DNA of 64,000 nt from Hymenobacter metallilatus (lineage in GTDB: Bacteria; Bacteroidota; Bacteroidia; Cytophagales; Hymenobacteraceae). Made by a program: the position numbers and the translations under genes. The first letter of the stretch is position 1; each line of letters starts with the position of its first letter. The notes beneath the pieces are model-generated. The model was not told the DNA's origin. It saw only the letters and a list, made by a program, of their open reading frames with translations, and ran no database searches. The stretch is from positions 248,001 through 312,000 of the forward strand of contig NZ_RWIS01000001.1 of NCBI RefSeq assembly GCF_003944705.1. The letters are read 5' to 3'. Below, piece after piece: positions 1-7,873 of the stretch.

Positions 1-839
1 TACACAATGCTGAGCGGAAAGAAATGGTCCCCCAGCGTAAAGTAGCCGCCGTGGATACCATCCGAAAACAGCGGGTGGTGGGCCACCACCATAATGTTCT
101 TACCCGCGTTGCGCTGTATAATATCCTCTACCTGGGTAAAGAAGTCGGTTTCGTTGGCTACCCCGCAGCCGCTGTTAGCCCCGTAAGGCCGCTCCCCGGT
201 GGTTTGCAGAAACCACTGCGAGTTGATGGCAATCAGTACTACATCATCCTGCAGGCGCACTTCCACGGGACCGGGACAGGCGTCGCGGGGCAGGAAAAAG
301 TCGCCGGTGTAGGGGAAGGCCGCCGAGTCGCTCTGCAGGTAGTTCTCCACGAAAAACTGCTCCCGGTTTACCTGGTCCACGGCCCCGCGCAGGCCCTGCT
401 TCCAGTCGTGGTTGCCCGGAATCATGTATTTCTCGCCCTGGTAGTCGCGCAGGATTTTCAGCTGGTCCACCATGCGCCGCTCCGATTCCTTCCGGTCGTA
501 AGCTTTTTCCTCGGGCATACCATACTCGTATATATTGTCGCCGAGGTAGACGGTGGTGCTTTTGCTGCCGGCCGCCAGAATCTGCTTGCGCAGGTAGTTC
601 AGCGAGGGTTCACCCCCTTCGGCCTCGGCAATGGGCTTGCCCACGTCGCCAATCAGGAACACGGAGTAACGGATGCGGGAGCTGTCGGGTGGGGTTTTGG
701 ACTCCCAGCCCAGGCCGCTTTTGCGGTAGTTGGGTCGGGTGGGGTGGGGCGTCTGGTTTTTTTGCTGGGCCAGTGCCGCAGGTGCGGCGGCCCCAACCAG
801 GGCCAGCAGCAGGCAACAGGACAGGAAATGTCGGCTCAT
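1..839 (-). CDS. exported calcineurin-like metallophosphoesterase (3' part cut by window edge)
   Basis: The gene enters from ATG at 839 and runs off the left edge, so only the first 279 residues are visible. Residues 1-24 form a Sec signal peptide ending ALAQ. The metallophosphoesterase signature follows in order: IGDVGKP (about 63-69), LGDNIYEYGMP (99-109), PGNHDW (141-146) and VAHHP near residue 250, which supply the Asp, Asn and His ligands of a di-metal centre. It should therefore hydrolyse a phosphoester in the periplasm or at the outer membrane; the substrate is unknown. Some Bacteroidota homologues continue into a BamA-like barrel, which cannot be tested here. Confidence 0.85.
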   Translation of the reverse strand, partial: MSRHFLSCCLLLALVGAAAPAALAQQKNQTPHPTRPNYRKSGLGWESKTPPDSSRIRYSVFLIGDVGKPIAEAEGGEPSLNYLRKQILAAGSKSTTVYLGDNIYEYGMPEEKAYDRKESERRMVDQLKILRDYQGEKYMIPGNHDWKQGLRGAVDQVNREQFFVENYLQSDSAAFPYTGDFFLPRDACPGPVEVRLQDDVVLIAINSQWFLQTTGERPYGANSGCGVANETDFFTQVEDIIQRNAGKNIMVVAHHPLFSDGIHGGYFTLGDHFFPLSIV

Positions 840-1376
840 AAAACGAGGAGGAAGTAGCGCAAAGTCCCGCGCACCGGCCACGAACCGGCTTGCGGGAGGA
901 GTGGAGTTCAGAAATACGGCAAACCGTGCCGCAACGGCCATGGTTGAGGTGCAGTTTACCACGGCCGGGCCGTGGGCTGCCCTACGCAAATCGTCTGGCT
1001 ACGGTTGGGCTGGCGCATAAGTGAAGGCTCCCGTCACTACCGGGCCCCGCCACGAGCCCCGCATCCGGCGCGGGAGTCGGGCCTTCTGCTTGTACACGTA
1101 GCAACATCCTGACCCCGGTGGGTGTTGAGGATAAACAGGATGCCCCGCGCCTTCCGGGGGAGTACAGTGGGCAGTAGGCAGCCCGGATAGCGCGCCGCGA
1201 ATACGCGGCTTTCTTTACCCGCCACCCGGTTGGTGGTGGTGCCGGGCCGGCCGGCCCCAATTTTGCAAACCGGCGCTTGCCCCCGCAACTTGTTCAGCTC
1301 AACAACCTGAAGGCGCGAATCGCGTTGTAAGCGGCACAGCCCGTTGTTGCCATCTTTTTGTTGTCTCTTTGCCCTG
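840..1376. other. intergenic region, 537 bp, no gene seen
   Basis: This GC-rich divergent spacer separates the phosphoesterase from the HD-PycTM gene. Short reading frames exist on both strands but none has a recognisable domain or plausible start context. Just before ATG 1377 the sequence TCTCTTTG resembles the Bacteroidota -7 element TAnnTTTG, so the downstream gene may have a very short or absent leader. I see no repeat or hairpin of note. Confidence 0.5.
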
Positions 1377-2618
1377 ATGGAGCCTACTCTTACTCAGAAA
1401 CCGGCCAAGGCCGAAATTGTCAAGCAAGCCAAGGCCTACGTGCAGGCGCTGCTGGAAGAAAAACTTCCGGCCCAGCTCGTGTACCACTCGCCCAAGCATA
1501 CGGCCACGGTGGCCAAGGAGGCCCGCGCCCTGGGCGAAGCCGCCGGCCTGGCCGAAGCCGACCAGGAAGCCCTGGTGCTGGCCGCCTGGTTTCATGATGT
1601 GGGCTACATTGATACCTACGACGGCCACGAGTTCCGCAGCGCTGAGCTGGCCGGTGAGTGGCTCAGCGAACAAGGCTACCCGCCCGAGCGTGTGGTCCTG
1701 GTGCAGCAGCTCATTAAGGCCACCCACCGCGACGCCACCCGCGAAACCGAGCTGGAGCAGCTGCTGGTGGATGCCGATATGAGCAATATGGGCCGCGACG
1801 ACTTCTTCGCCAACGGCGAGCTGCTCCGGGCCGAGTGGGAGGCCACCCTGGGCAAAACCTACTCCAACCCCGACTGGGCCGAAAACCAGCTAGCTTTTCT
1901 CTGCGCCGGCAAGTACTACACCAAGGCCGCCCGGGAGCGGTACGAGGAGCAGCTAAAGGACAACGTGAAGGAGCAGCGCAAGCAGCTCAAGAAAACCGAG
2001 AAAAAGAAAAAGAAGAAGGACGAGGAAGCCACCGGCACCTTCGCCGAGCCCAAGCGGGGCATCGAAACCATGTTCCGGACCATGTACAGCAACCACATGA
2101 AGCTCTCGGACATGGCCGACAAAAAGGCTAACATGATGATTTCGCTGAATGCGGTGCTCATGTCGCTTATCATTACCTACTTCGGGGCCAAGCTGGGCAG
2201 CAAAACGGCGGCCCTAAGCAACGTGGGCATCATCCGGAACCCTATTATTGCGGTGCCCATGGGCATTCTGCTGGCCACGGCCCTGGCCTCCGTTATTACG
2301 GCCATCCTCTGCGCCCAGCCCGATGTAACCAGCTTCAAGTGGCTTAAGCGCAGCCCCCAAATTGCCACCAACCGCCGCGTGAACCTGCTGTTCTTCGGCA
2401 ATTTCAGCAAACTCAGCCTCGATGACTTCCAGCACGGCATGACGGAAATCATGGGCCAGAAGGATGCCCTCTACACCAATATGGTAACGGATATCTACTA
2501 CCTCGGCGACGTGCTCACCAAAAAGTACCGCCTGCTGCGCCTGAGCTATACCATTTTCATGGTCGGCCTCATTTTAACGGCCCTGTCCTTTGGCATTGCC
2601 CTGTTGTACAAGGCGTAA
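1377..2618 (+). CDS. HD-domain / PycTM-like (DUF5706) membrane protein
   Basis: A 413-residue fusion. Residues 30-180 are an HD phosphohydrolase domain, with the HD pair in WFHDVGY (His73-Asp74), an upstream His41, His117 in ATHRD, and Asp132/134 as the probable last ligand. A very lysine-rich linker (about 203-214) leads to residues 225-413, which resemble the PycTM/DUF5706 effector domain: NHMKLSDMADKKANMMISLN before a first membrane helix (about 252-268), a second helix (287-312) and a C-terminal helix (390-411). PycTM domains are membrane effectors of Pycsar cyclic-pyrimidine anti-phage systems; HD domains often hydrolyse nucleotides. Start ATG 1377 is preferred over TTG 1344. No classical pycC gene adjoins; the convergent neighbour has a cyclase-like domain. 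The role is inferred from fold, not shown. Confidence 0.8.
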   Translation: MEPTLTQKPAKAEIVKQAKAYVQALLEEKLPAQLVYHSPKHTATVAKEARALGEAAGLAEADQEALVLAAWFHDVGYIDTYDGHEFRSAELAGEWLSEQGYPPERVVLVQQLIKATHRDATRETELEQLLVDADMSNMGRDDFFANGELLRAEWEATLGKTYSNPDWAENQLAFLCAGKYYTKAARERYEEQLKDNVKEQRKQLKKTEKKKKKKDEEATGTFAEPKRGIETMFRTMYSNHMKLSDMADKKANMMISLNAVLMSLIITYFGAKLGSKTAALSNVGIIRNPIIAVPMGILLATALASVITAILCAQPDVTSFKWLKRSPQIATNRRVNLLFFGNFSKLSLDDFQHGMTEIMGQKDALYTNMVTDIYYLGDVLTKKYRLLRLSYTIFMVGLILTALSFGIALLYKA

Positions 2619-2620
2619 GT

Positions 2621-2773
2621 ATAGGGTAAGAGGGTAGGAGTTGTCTGTCATCCTGAGCGCAGCGAAGGACCTTACCACGTCTGAACGAAACCGTTGTTAC
2701 GTGGTAAGGTCCTTCGCTGCGCTCAGGATGACAGTTTTTCTATTCCCTCCTACCCTCTTACCTTCCTACCCTA
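2621..2773. repeat. nested inverted repeat between convergent genes
   Basis: The inner element (2645-2734) has two perfect 36-bp arms (CTGTCATCCTGAGCGCAGCG... and its complement) around an 18-nt loop, followed by a T run. It is flanked by outer arms built on an AGGGTAGGA-type unit (2621-2640 and 2747-2773), so one repeat family seems to sit inside another. It fills nearly all the space between two convergent stop codons, and the TAG of the DUF2652 gene lies in the outer arm. It probably acts as a bidirectional terminator. Confidence 0.85.
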
Positions 2774-3925
2774 TCTTCCTTCCCCCAGCAACCGGGCCAG
2801 CTGTTGGATGGAGCGGCCCAGGAAGCGGTGCAGGCGGTGCAGCTGGCCATAGCGGACGAGGCGGTGGCTGCTGGCGACGTGGCCGTAGCGCAGCTCCAGG
2901 GTGAGCAGGCAGGAATCGAAATCAATGGCTTCGAGGCAGCAGAACAGCAGGGCGTTGGGGAAGAGGCGGAAGTGGGAAATCTTTTCCACGTAGGTAATGC
3001 GGCCTTCCTCCTCCTCCAGGCACTGCACCGTCTGGAAATCAATCTGACCCCCGAAAATATCCACCTTATAGCTGGTGCCCAGGCGGCCGGCCTTGCTCAC
3101 GTCGTAGTGCACGGCGGTGGCGCCTTCCATCCAGCGGGGGCGCATCCGGAAGTTGCTGATGACGCGCAGGGCGTAGGGCGCGGGCACGGGCAGCACCCGG
3201 CGCACTTTCAGGGCGCAGCCGGGCCGGGGGGCCTCCTCGGCGGCGGCGGGGCCGGCCAGCAGCAGCCGCAGCGGCGAGAGGTGGGCGTAGTGGTAGGGCG
3301 TTTCGCCCAGGTGCTCGTAGTAAGTGGAGCCGGGCAGCAGCCGCGTCCAGGCAAAGGCCCGGGCCAGGGCCGCCGCCGACTGCGTAGCGGTGTAGCCCTC
3401 CGAGAGCAGAATGTACTCGGAGCCGGTTACATTGTTCTTGAGCAGGCGGTGTACCACAATTACGTCGCGGCCCATGAGCTTGGTGTGCTCCCGGATGCGG
3501 GCCACGCTCACGCGGCCGTAGTGCACCACTATCTTGAGGGTGAGGGCCAGCTCCTGCAACGAGGCCGCCAGGGCCGAGCCCGTGTCGCGGGCCACCAAGC
3601 GCAGGTAGTTCTGAAAATCCAGGTAGATGCGGCGGCACTGGCGCACCAGCTCCTCGGCCGTGGGCGGCGGGCCCAGCCGGTAAAACAGCACCGCGTCGCC
3701 CTGTATTTCGTTGACCTCCAGCTCCAGGGTGTTGGCTTCGATGAGGATTTCCAGCAGATCGGCCACCAGAAACGGGGCCTGGGGGTTACCCGACTCCTCA
3801 ATGAAGCGGGTGAAGCCGCTGATGTCCGGAATCAGCAGCAGGGCCGGCAGCTGGCCGTCGGCGGCGGCACCGGAGGCCGTTCCGGCCGCCCGGCGCTGAG
3901 CCCGCAATTCATCCAAAACCCCCAT
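2771..3925 (-). CDS. DUF2652 protein: class III cyclase-like domain plus SRPBCC domain
   Basis: 384 residues. Residues 28-180 resemble a class III nucleotide cyclase: LIPDISGFT (31-39) with the first metal-type Asp34, EIQGDAVLFY (73-82) with the second Asp77, VVHYGRV (133-139), and GRDVIVVHRL (152-161), where the usual transition-state Asn is Ile156 but Arg160 is kept. Residues 245-375 look like an SRPBCC (START-like) ligand-binding fold. The family is DUF2652, function unknown. The changed Asn and the lack of the purine-recognising Lys suggest altered or lost cyclase activity, so it may bind a nucleotide rather than make one. Start ATG 3925 is chosen because a promoter-like TCAGTTTG lies just upstream and the longer frame is not conserved-looking. 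It converges on the HD-PycTM gene. Confidence 0.75.
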   Translation of the reverse strand: MGVLDELRAQRRAAGTASGAAADGQLPALLLIPDISGFTRFIEESGNPQAPFLVADLLEILIEANTLELEVNEIQGDAVLFYRLGPPPTAEELVRQCRRIYLDFQNYLRLVARDTGSALAASLQELALTLKIVVHYGRVSVARIREHTKLMGRDVIVVHRLLKNNVTGSEYILLSEGYTATQSAAALARAFAWTRLLPGSTYYEHLGETPYHYAHLSPLRLLLAGPAAAEEAPRPGCALKVRRVLPVPAPYALRVISNFRMRPRWMEGATAVHYDVSKAGRLGTSYKVDIFGGQIDFQTVQCLEEEEGRITYVEKISHFRLFPNALLFCCLEAIDFDSCLLTLELRYGHVASSHRLVRYGQLHRLHRFLGRSIQQLARLLGEGR

Positions 3926-4016
3926 ACGGCCGCAAACTGAGAAAAACGGTGGAAAATAACGTCCGAAGATACCAGGGTCGGCACGGCTTTCCATGCGCCC
4001 GTACCCCGGCCGGGGG

Positions 4017-4048
4017 TTTGGGCGGGACGGGCTTTCGGCGTAGCTTTG
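4017..4048 (+). promoter_or_regulatory. Bacteroidota sigma-A promoter of tRNA-Arg
   Basis: TTTG at 4017-4020, a 20-nt spacer and TAGCTTTG at 4041-4048 match the Bacteroidota consensus (TTTG, about 19-21 nt, TAnnTTTG). The mature tRNA begins 16 nt after the -7 element. Confidence 0.8.
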
Positions 4049-4063
4049 CACTGGCTACTTGCC

Positions 4064-4138
4064 GGCTGCGTAGTTCAACGGATAGAATAGGCGTTTCCTA
4101 AACGCTTGATATGGGTTCGATTCCCGTCGCGGCTACCA
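4064..4138 (+). tRNA. tRNA-Arg (anticodon CCU)
   Basis: A full cloverleaf can be drawn: acceptor GGCTGCG with CGCGGCT (two G-U pairs), D stem GTTC/GAAT, anticodon stem GGCGT/ACGCT with loop TTCCTAA, and T stem ATGGG/CCCGT around TTCGATT. The anticodon CCU reads AGG. CCA is encoded at 4136-4138. Confidence 0.95.
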
Positions 4139-4174
4139 TAAACTCCTGTTTCTGACGTCAGAAACAGGAGTTTA
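4139..4174 (+). terminator. terminator of tRNA-Arg
   Basis: A perfect palindrome with 17-bp arms (TAAACTCCTGTTTCTGA and its complement) starts directly after the encoded CCA and is followed by a T-rich tail. Confidence 0.85.
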
Positions 4175-4226
4175 TTATTTCCGAGGTGCTCGTGCTATCC
4201 TCATCTGGCGTCGGCGGAGCAGCTAG

Positions 4227-4277
4227 AGCCAGAAGCTAGTTCTTCTCCTTGGAAAGGAGAAGAACTAGCTTCTGGCT
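4227..4277. repeat. short palindromic repeat (AAGCTAGTT... family)
   Basis: Two 24-bp complementary arms beginning AGCCAGAAGCTAGTTC enclose a 2-3 nt loop. The core (GCTAGTTC...CTCCTTGGAAAGGAG) is shared with the larger element at 16999-17137, so they belong to one dispersed family. It could also end transcription of the minus-strand threonine synthase gene. Confidence 0.8.
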
Positions 4278-4301
4278 TTCGTCCTTAGCGCGGCTTCGTT
4301 C

Positions 4302-5504
4302 CTACGCCGCGTAGCGGCCCAGCACATTATCGAGGTATTTCTGGGCGGAGCCGGTGTTGAGCAGGAGCACCTCCTCGTGGGGTTGCAGCCAGCCGGTGGC
4401 CAGCAGGTGGCGCGTAGCCATCCAGACGGCGGCTCCCTCGGGAGCTACAAACAGGCCTTCCAGCCGGGCCAGCTCGCGCATTCCCACCAGCATATCCTCG
4501 TCGCTGATGGCCAGGGCCGTGCCGCCCGACTCGGCCAGCACTTGCAGCATCAGAGCTTCGCCCAGGGGGCGGGGCACGGCCAGGCCGTTGGCAATGGTGG
4601 GGCGGCCCTGGTAGTGCTGGCAGTTGGGCTGGCGGCCGGCCAGGGTTTCTACCAGGGGGCAGCAGCTGAGGGCCTGCACCGCCACCATGCGCGGCAGCCT
4701 CGCGTGGGCCGGCAGCCAGCCCAGGGCCTGCATCTCGCGGAAGGCTTTCCAGATGCCAATAAGGCCGGTGCCCCCGCCGGCGGGGTACACCAGCACGTCG
4801 GGGAGTTGCCAGTGGCCCTGCTCGGCCAGCTCGTAGCCCATAGTTTTCTTGCCCTCCAGGCGGTAGGGCTCCCGAAGCGTGGACACATCGAGCAGGTGGC
4901 CGGCGGCGTTCAGCTCCCGCACCCGGGCGGCGCAGTCGTTGATGAGGCCATCCACCAGCTGCACGTCGGCCCCATACCAGTAGCATTCCTCCCGGAAGGC
5001 CACGGGCGTGTGCCGGGGCATGACCACCGTGGCGGGTAGGCCGGCTTTGGCGCAGTAGGCGGCCAGGGCCACCCCGGCGTTGCCGGCGGTGGGCACAATG
5101 CAGCCGGCCGCCCCCAGCTCCCGGGCTTTCGATACGGCCATGCTCAGGCCTCGGGCCTTGAATGAGCCAGTGGGGTTCTGGCCCTCATCCTTGAGCAGCA
5201 CCGAGCGGAGCCCGTAGCGGGCGGCCAGGGCCGGCAGCGGAAACAGCGGTGTGAACCCCTCCCCCAGACTTACGCGGTGGGCGCTGTCAAGCAAGGGCAA
5301 CAGCTCATGGTAGCGCCACATGGTGGCTTCGCGGCCGGGCAGTACCGTGCGGGGCGGGGCCGCGGCGGTAGCGTAGCGGGCCAGCAGCGGCACCCCGCAG
5401 CAGGCCGATACGGTGTGTGGGTGGGCAGCATCGTAGGGGGTGTGGCAGCGGCTGCACTCCAGCACGGTAAGCAGGCTGGTTGCAACTTCAGGAGGGAACA
5501 GCAT
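4302..5504 (-). CDS. thrC: threonine synthase
   Basis: 400 residues. It converts O-phosphohomoserine to threonine with pyridoxal phosphate in the cytoplasm. The N-terminus has a zinc-ribbon-like ECSRC...ACCG segment typical of the archaeal/plant-like long form. The PLP-lysine motif is NPTGSFKARG (about residues 110-119), and the phosphate-binding glycine-rich loop is PAGGGTG. Length and motif order fit threonine synthase rather than cysteine or serine-dehydratase relatives, though these share the fold. No other threonine gene is adjacent; the gene stands alone, with repeats on both sides. Confidence 0.85.
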   Translation of the reverse strand: MLFPPEVATSLLTVLECSRCHTPYDAAHPHTVSACCGVPLLARYATAAAPPRTVLPGREATMWRYHELLPLLDSAHRVSLGEGFTPLFPLPALAARYGLRSVLLKDEGQNPTGSFKARGLSMAVSKARELGAAGCIVPTAGNAGVALAAYCAKAGLPATVVMPRHTPVAFREECYWYGADVQLVDGLINDCAARVRELNAAGHLLDVSTLREPYRLEGKKTMGYELAEQGHWQLPDVLVYPAGGGTGLIGIWKAFREMQALGWLPAHARLPRMVAVQALSCCPLVETLAGRQPNCQHYQGRPTIANGLAVPRPLGEALMLQVLAESGGTALAISDEDMLVGMRELARLEGLFVAPEGAAVWMATRHLLATGWLQPHEEVLLLNTGSAQKYLDNVLGRYAA

Positions 5505-5558
5505 GGCGGGTGGAGTCGGGTAAGGTTGGCTAGGCTGGGTGGATAGTCAGTAAAAAGG

Positions 5559-5737
5559 CCGTCATGCTTCATCTGGCGTCCGCGTAGCCGAAGGCGGAGT
5601 CGAAGCAACTCTACCTCTTACTAACCTAAGTCCCTCTCCCGGAGGATTCCGCGCATCAAGCGGCGTGGGTTGGGGAGGGGTCCAGCGAAGCGGTAGAGAT
5701 GCTTCGACTACGGCTGTGCCTTCGCTCAGCATGACGG
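5559..5737. repeat. imperfect inverted repeat, GTCATGC...GCATGAC family
   Basis: The ends CCGTCATGCTT and CTCAGCATGACGG are complementary, and inside them lie GTCGAAGCAACTCTACC and GGTAGAGATGCTTCGAC, the same arm sequence seen at 18744-18838 and 57244-57359. The centre (about 5600-5690) differs from those copies. It fills most of the 340-bp gap between thrC and the LysR gene, in which I see no gene. Confidence 0.7.
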
Positions 5738-5844
5738 GTTTTACTATGCTTTTTTACTCACCACTCAGCCCAGAGGGTGGTGGTAGAAAACGTCTGCAAG
5801 TAGGCCCCGGGCTATGCCTTCGGCAAATGGTATTTTGGCATAGG

Positions 5845-6753
5845 TTATTCCGCCCCGGAATAGTAACGCCGGGCAAACTGCAGGAAGCCCCGGAAGGGAG
5901 CCAGGTTTTCGGTGCCCCGGCGCTGAATGAACTCGAAGTGCCGCTTGAGGTGCAGGCCGCGCACCGGCACCTCGGCCAGCTCGCCGGCGGCCAGGGCCCG
6001 CGCCACGGCCTGCCGGGGCAGGAAGGCCAGCATCTGGTCGTCAACGCGCACAAAATTTTTCAGGGCCTCGGTACCGCCCAGCCGCACCGGCACTTGCAGG
6101 TCGGCCAGCCGGATGCCCTGGGCTTGTAGGGCCTGCTCCAGCACGGCCAGCGTGCCCGAGCCCGCCTCGCGCAAAGCCAGCGGAACGTGGTAGAGGTCAG
6201 GCAGCACCAGCTGCCGCAGCCGCAACGGGTTGCGGGCCGAGCACACGGCCACCACCTCGTCGGTGAGCAGGGGCGTGTACGTAACGTTGCTGACCCGGTG
6301 AATACCCTCAATTACGCCCAGGTCGATTTCGTGGTCGAGCAGGGCCTTGAGGATATTCTCACTGTTGCGGTTTTTGAGCGTGAGCTGGGTGTGCGGGTGC
6401 TCGGCCAGGTAGGCCGACAGCACTGCCGGCAGCACGTACAGCGACACGGTAGTGCTAGCCCCGATAACCATCTGGATGGTGGGAGTAAAGCCCGGGCTCA
6501 GGGCGGCCATTTCCTGGCGCAGCTCGGCTTGCAGCTGCTGGGCCAGCAGCAGCTTGCGGTAGAGCAGCTGCCCGGCCGGCGTGAGGGCCACGCTGTTGCC
6601 GAGCCGCTCGAACAACCCTACCCGGTAGTACTCCTCCAGCGCCTTCACCTGCTTGCTCACCGCCGACTGGCTCAGGAACAGGCTCTGCCCGGCCTTGGTG
6701 AAACTCAGGCGGCGGGCTACTTCCAGAAATACTTCGTGCTGGGTGGAAAGCAT
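5845..6753 (-). CDS. LysR-family transcriptional regulator
   Basis: 302 residues. Residues 1-60 form the LysR winged helix-turn-helix (STQHEVFLEVARRLSFTKAG, then LFLSQSAVSKQVKALE), and residues 90-295 the periplasmic-binding-like effector domain with the usual AGELAEVPV-type end. ATG 6753 is the start because the helix-turn-helix begins there; a longer frame upstream lacks similarity and crosses a palindromic repeat. The target is unknown. The thrC gene lies downstream on the same strand but is separated by a repeat. Confidence 0.9.
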   Translation of the reverse strand: MLSTQHEVFLEVARRLSFTKAGQSLFLSQSAVSKQVKALEEYYRVGLFERLGNSVALTPAGQLLYRKLLLAQQLQAELRQEMAALSPGFTPTIQMVIGASTTVSLYVLPAVLSAYLAEHPHTQLTLKNRNSENILKALLDHEIDLGVIEGIHRVSNVTYTPLLTDEVVAVCSARNPLRLRQLVLPDLYHVPLALREAGSGTLAVLEQALQAQGIRLADLQVPVRLGGTEALKNFVRVDDQMLAFLPRQAVARALAAGELAEVPVRGLHLKRHFEFIQRRGTENLAPFRGFLQFARRYYSGAE

Positions 6754-6821
6754 GGCGGGTGGCGGTAACCAGTCGCAAGATACGGGCCGCAAGAAGCTGT
6801 TTACGTTAGCCGTAAACGATA

Positions 6822-6915
6822 TAGAGACGCAATATTTTGCATCTCCTCGTTGAACGGCACCGTTAGAATACACGACAACCTCAGCAACGAGGAGACGCAA
6901 AATATTGCGTCTCTA
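6822..6915. repeat. palindromic repeat, TAGAGACGCAATATTTTGC family
   Basis: Arms of 31 bp at 6822-6852 and 6885-6915 are complementary with one mismatch, and the loop is about 32 nt. It is a different family from the GTCATGC elements. It occupies the middle of the 304-bp gap between the LysR and response regulator genes. A further fragment near 6985-7015 carries a degraded GGAATGACG repeat end. Confidence 0.8.
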
Positions 6916-7057
6916 CGCCGTTCTAGCTCGTCACCGGATGAACTCAAACAGCCTTTGAGTTACCATTGCAGTCACCAGCACGCGAGATTCCTCGGCAAGC
7001 TCGGAATGACGTTCTTTGCAACTGTCCACACGCCCCACTCGGAGCCGGGCCGGCGGC

Positions 7058-7735
7058 TTATTCAATCAGGCCGTGGTTCATGGCGTAGCGGATGAGGGCA
7101 GCCGTGTTTTTAGCCTGGGTTTTCTCGATGATGTTCTGGCGGTGGGTTTCGATGGTGCGCTTGCTGGTGAAGAGCTTCTCCGCTATTTCAGCGTTGGTGA
7201 GGCCCTCGGCAATCAGGCGCAGCACTTCCCGCTCCCGCCCCGACAGCTCTACCGCGTTGGCGGGCCGGGTGGTGCCGGCCTCGGTACCGAAAGCGGGGCT
7301 GGTGCTTACGGCCGTTTGCTGTACCAGACGCTGGAGCATGTTCAACCCGATTTCCGTGCACAGAAACTCCCGGCCGGCCGCTACCGTCCGGATGGCGTGG
7401 GTAATTTCGGTGATGTCGGCGTTTTTGAGCACGTAGCCCAGGGCTCCGGCCTGCAACATGCGGTACACGTAGTTTTCGTGGTCGAGCATGGACAGCACCA
7501 GTACCCGCACGTCGGGAAACTCAGTACGCATGGCCATAGCCGCCGCAAAGCCATCCAGCACGGGCATGTTCACGTCCATCAGCACCACATCGGCGGGGGT
7601 ATGGACCAGCAGCTCCAGCAGCGCCTGGCCGTTGGGAGCCTCTCCTACTACCTCCATATCGGGCTCCTTGGCCAGCAGCGCCCGGATTCCGTCGCGCAGG
7701 ATGGCATGGTCGTCGGCCAGGATTATACGAATCAT
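7058..7735 (-). CDS. NarL/FixJ-type response regulator
   Basis: 225 residues. The receiver domain (1-120) carries the acidic pair in LADDH (8-9), the phosphoacceptor Asp54 in VLMDVNMP and a Lys in VLKNAD. The C-terminal LuxR-type helix-turn-helix (about 155-220) has LSGREREVLRLIAEGLTNAE and TIETHRQNI. It is divergent from the histidine kinase starting at 7874, so the two most likely form one two-component system with a shared promoter region. ATG 7735 begins the receiver fold directly. Confidence 0.92.
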   Translation of the reverse strand: MIRIILADDHAILRDGIRALLAKEPDMEVVGEAPNGQALLELLVHTPADVVLMDVNMPVLDGFAAAMAMRTEFPDVRVLVLSMLDHENYVYRMLQAGALGYVLKNADITEITHAIRTVAAGREFLCTEIGLNMLQRLVQQTAVSTSPAFGTEAGTTRPANAVELSGREREVLRLIAEGLTNAEIAEKLFTSKRTIETHRQNIIEKTQAKNTAALIRYAMNHGLIE

Positions 7736-7873
7736 AGGGTGTGCAGGCAGCGGCACGCCTCCCCCGGTAAGTCCGGGAGCCGGCCACGGCACCTAAGGTA
7801 TACTACGCAATACCGCCGCCCACGGCCGGGCCCCGGGGCCGGATACCCGTATCTTCGTTCTTTACCGCCTGCT

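Noticed and set aside
982..1288. Minus-strand frames in the 840-1376 spacer
   Set aside because: Proline- and arginine-rich shadow frames without start context or similarity.
5559..5737. Insertion sequence with transposase
   Set aside because: Inverted ends are present but there is no coding sequence for a transposase; it is a non-autonomous repeat at most.
7016..7873. N-terminal extension of the PAS histidine kinase
   Set aside because: This part is antisense to the NarL-type regulator and unlike any sensor domain; ATG 7874 starts the coiled coil and PAS region.
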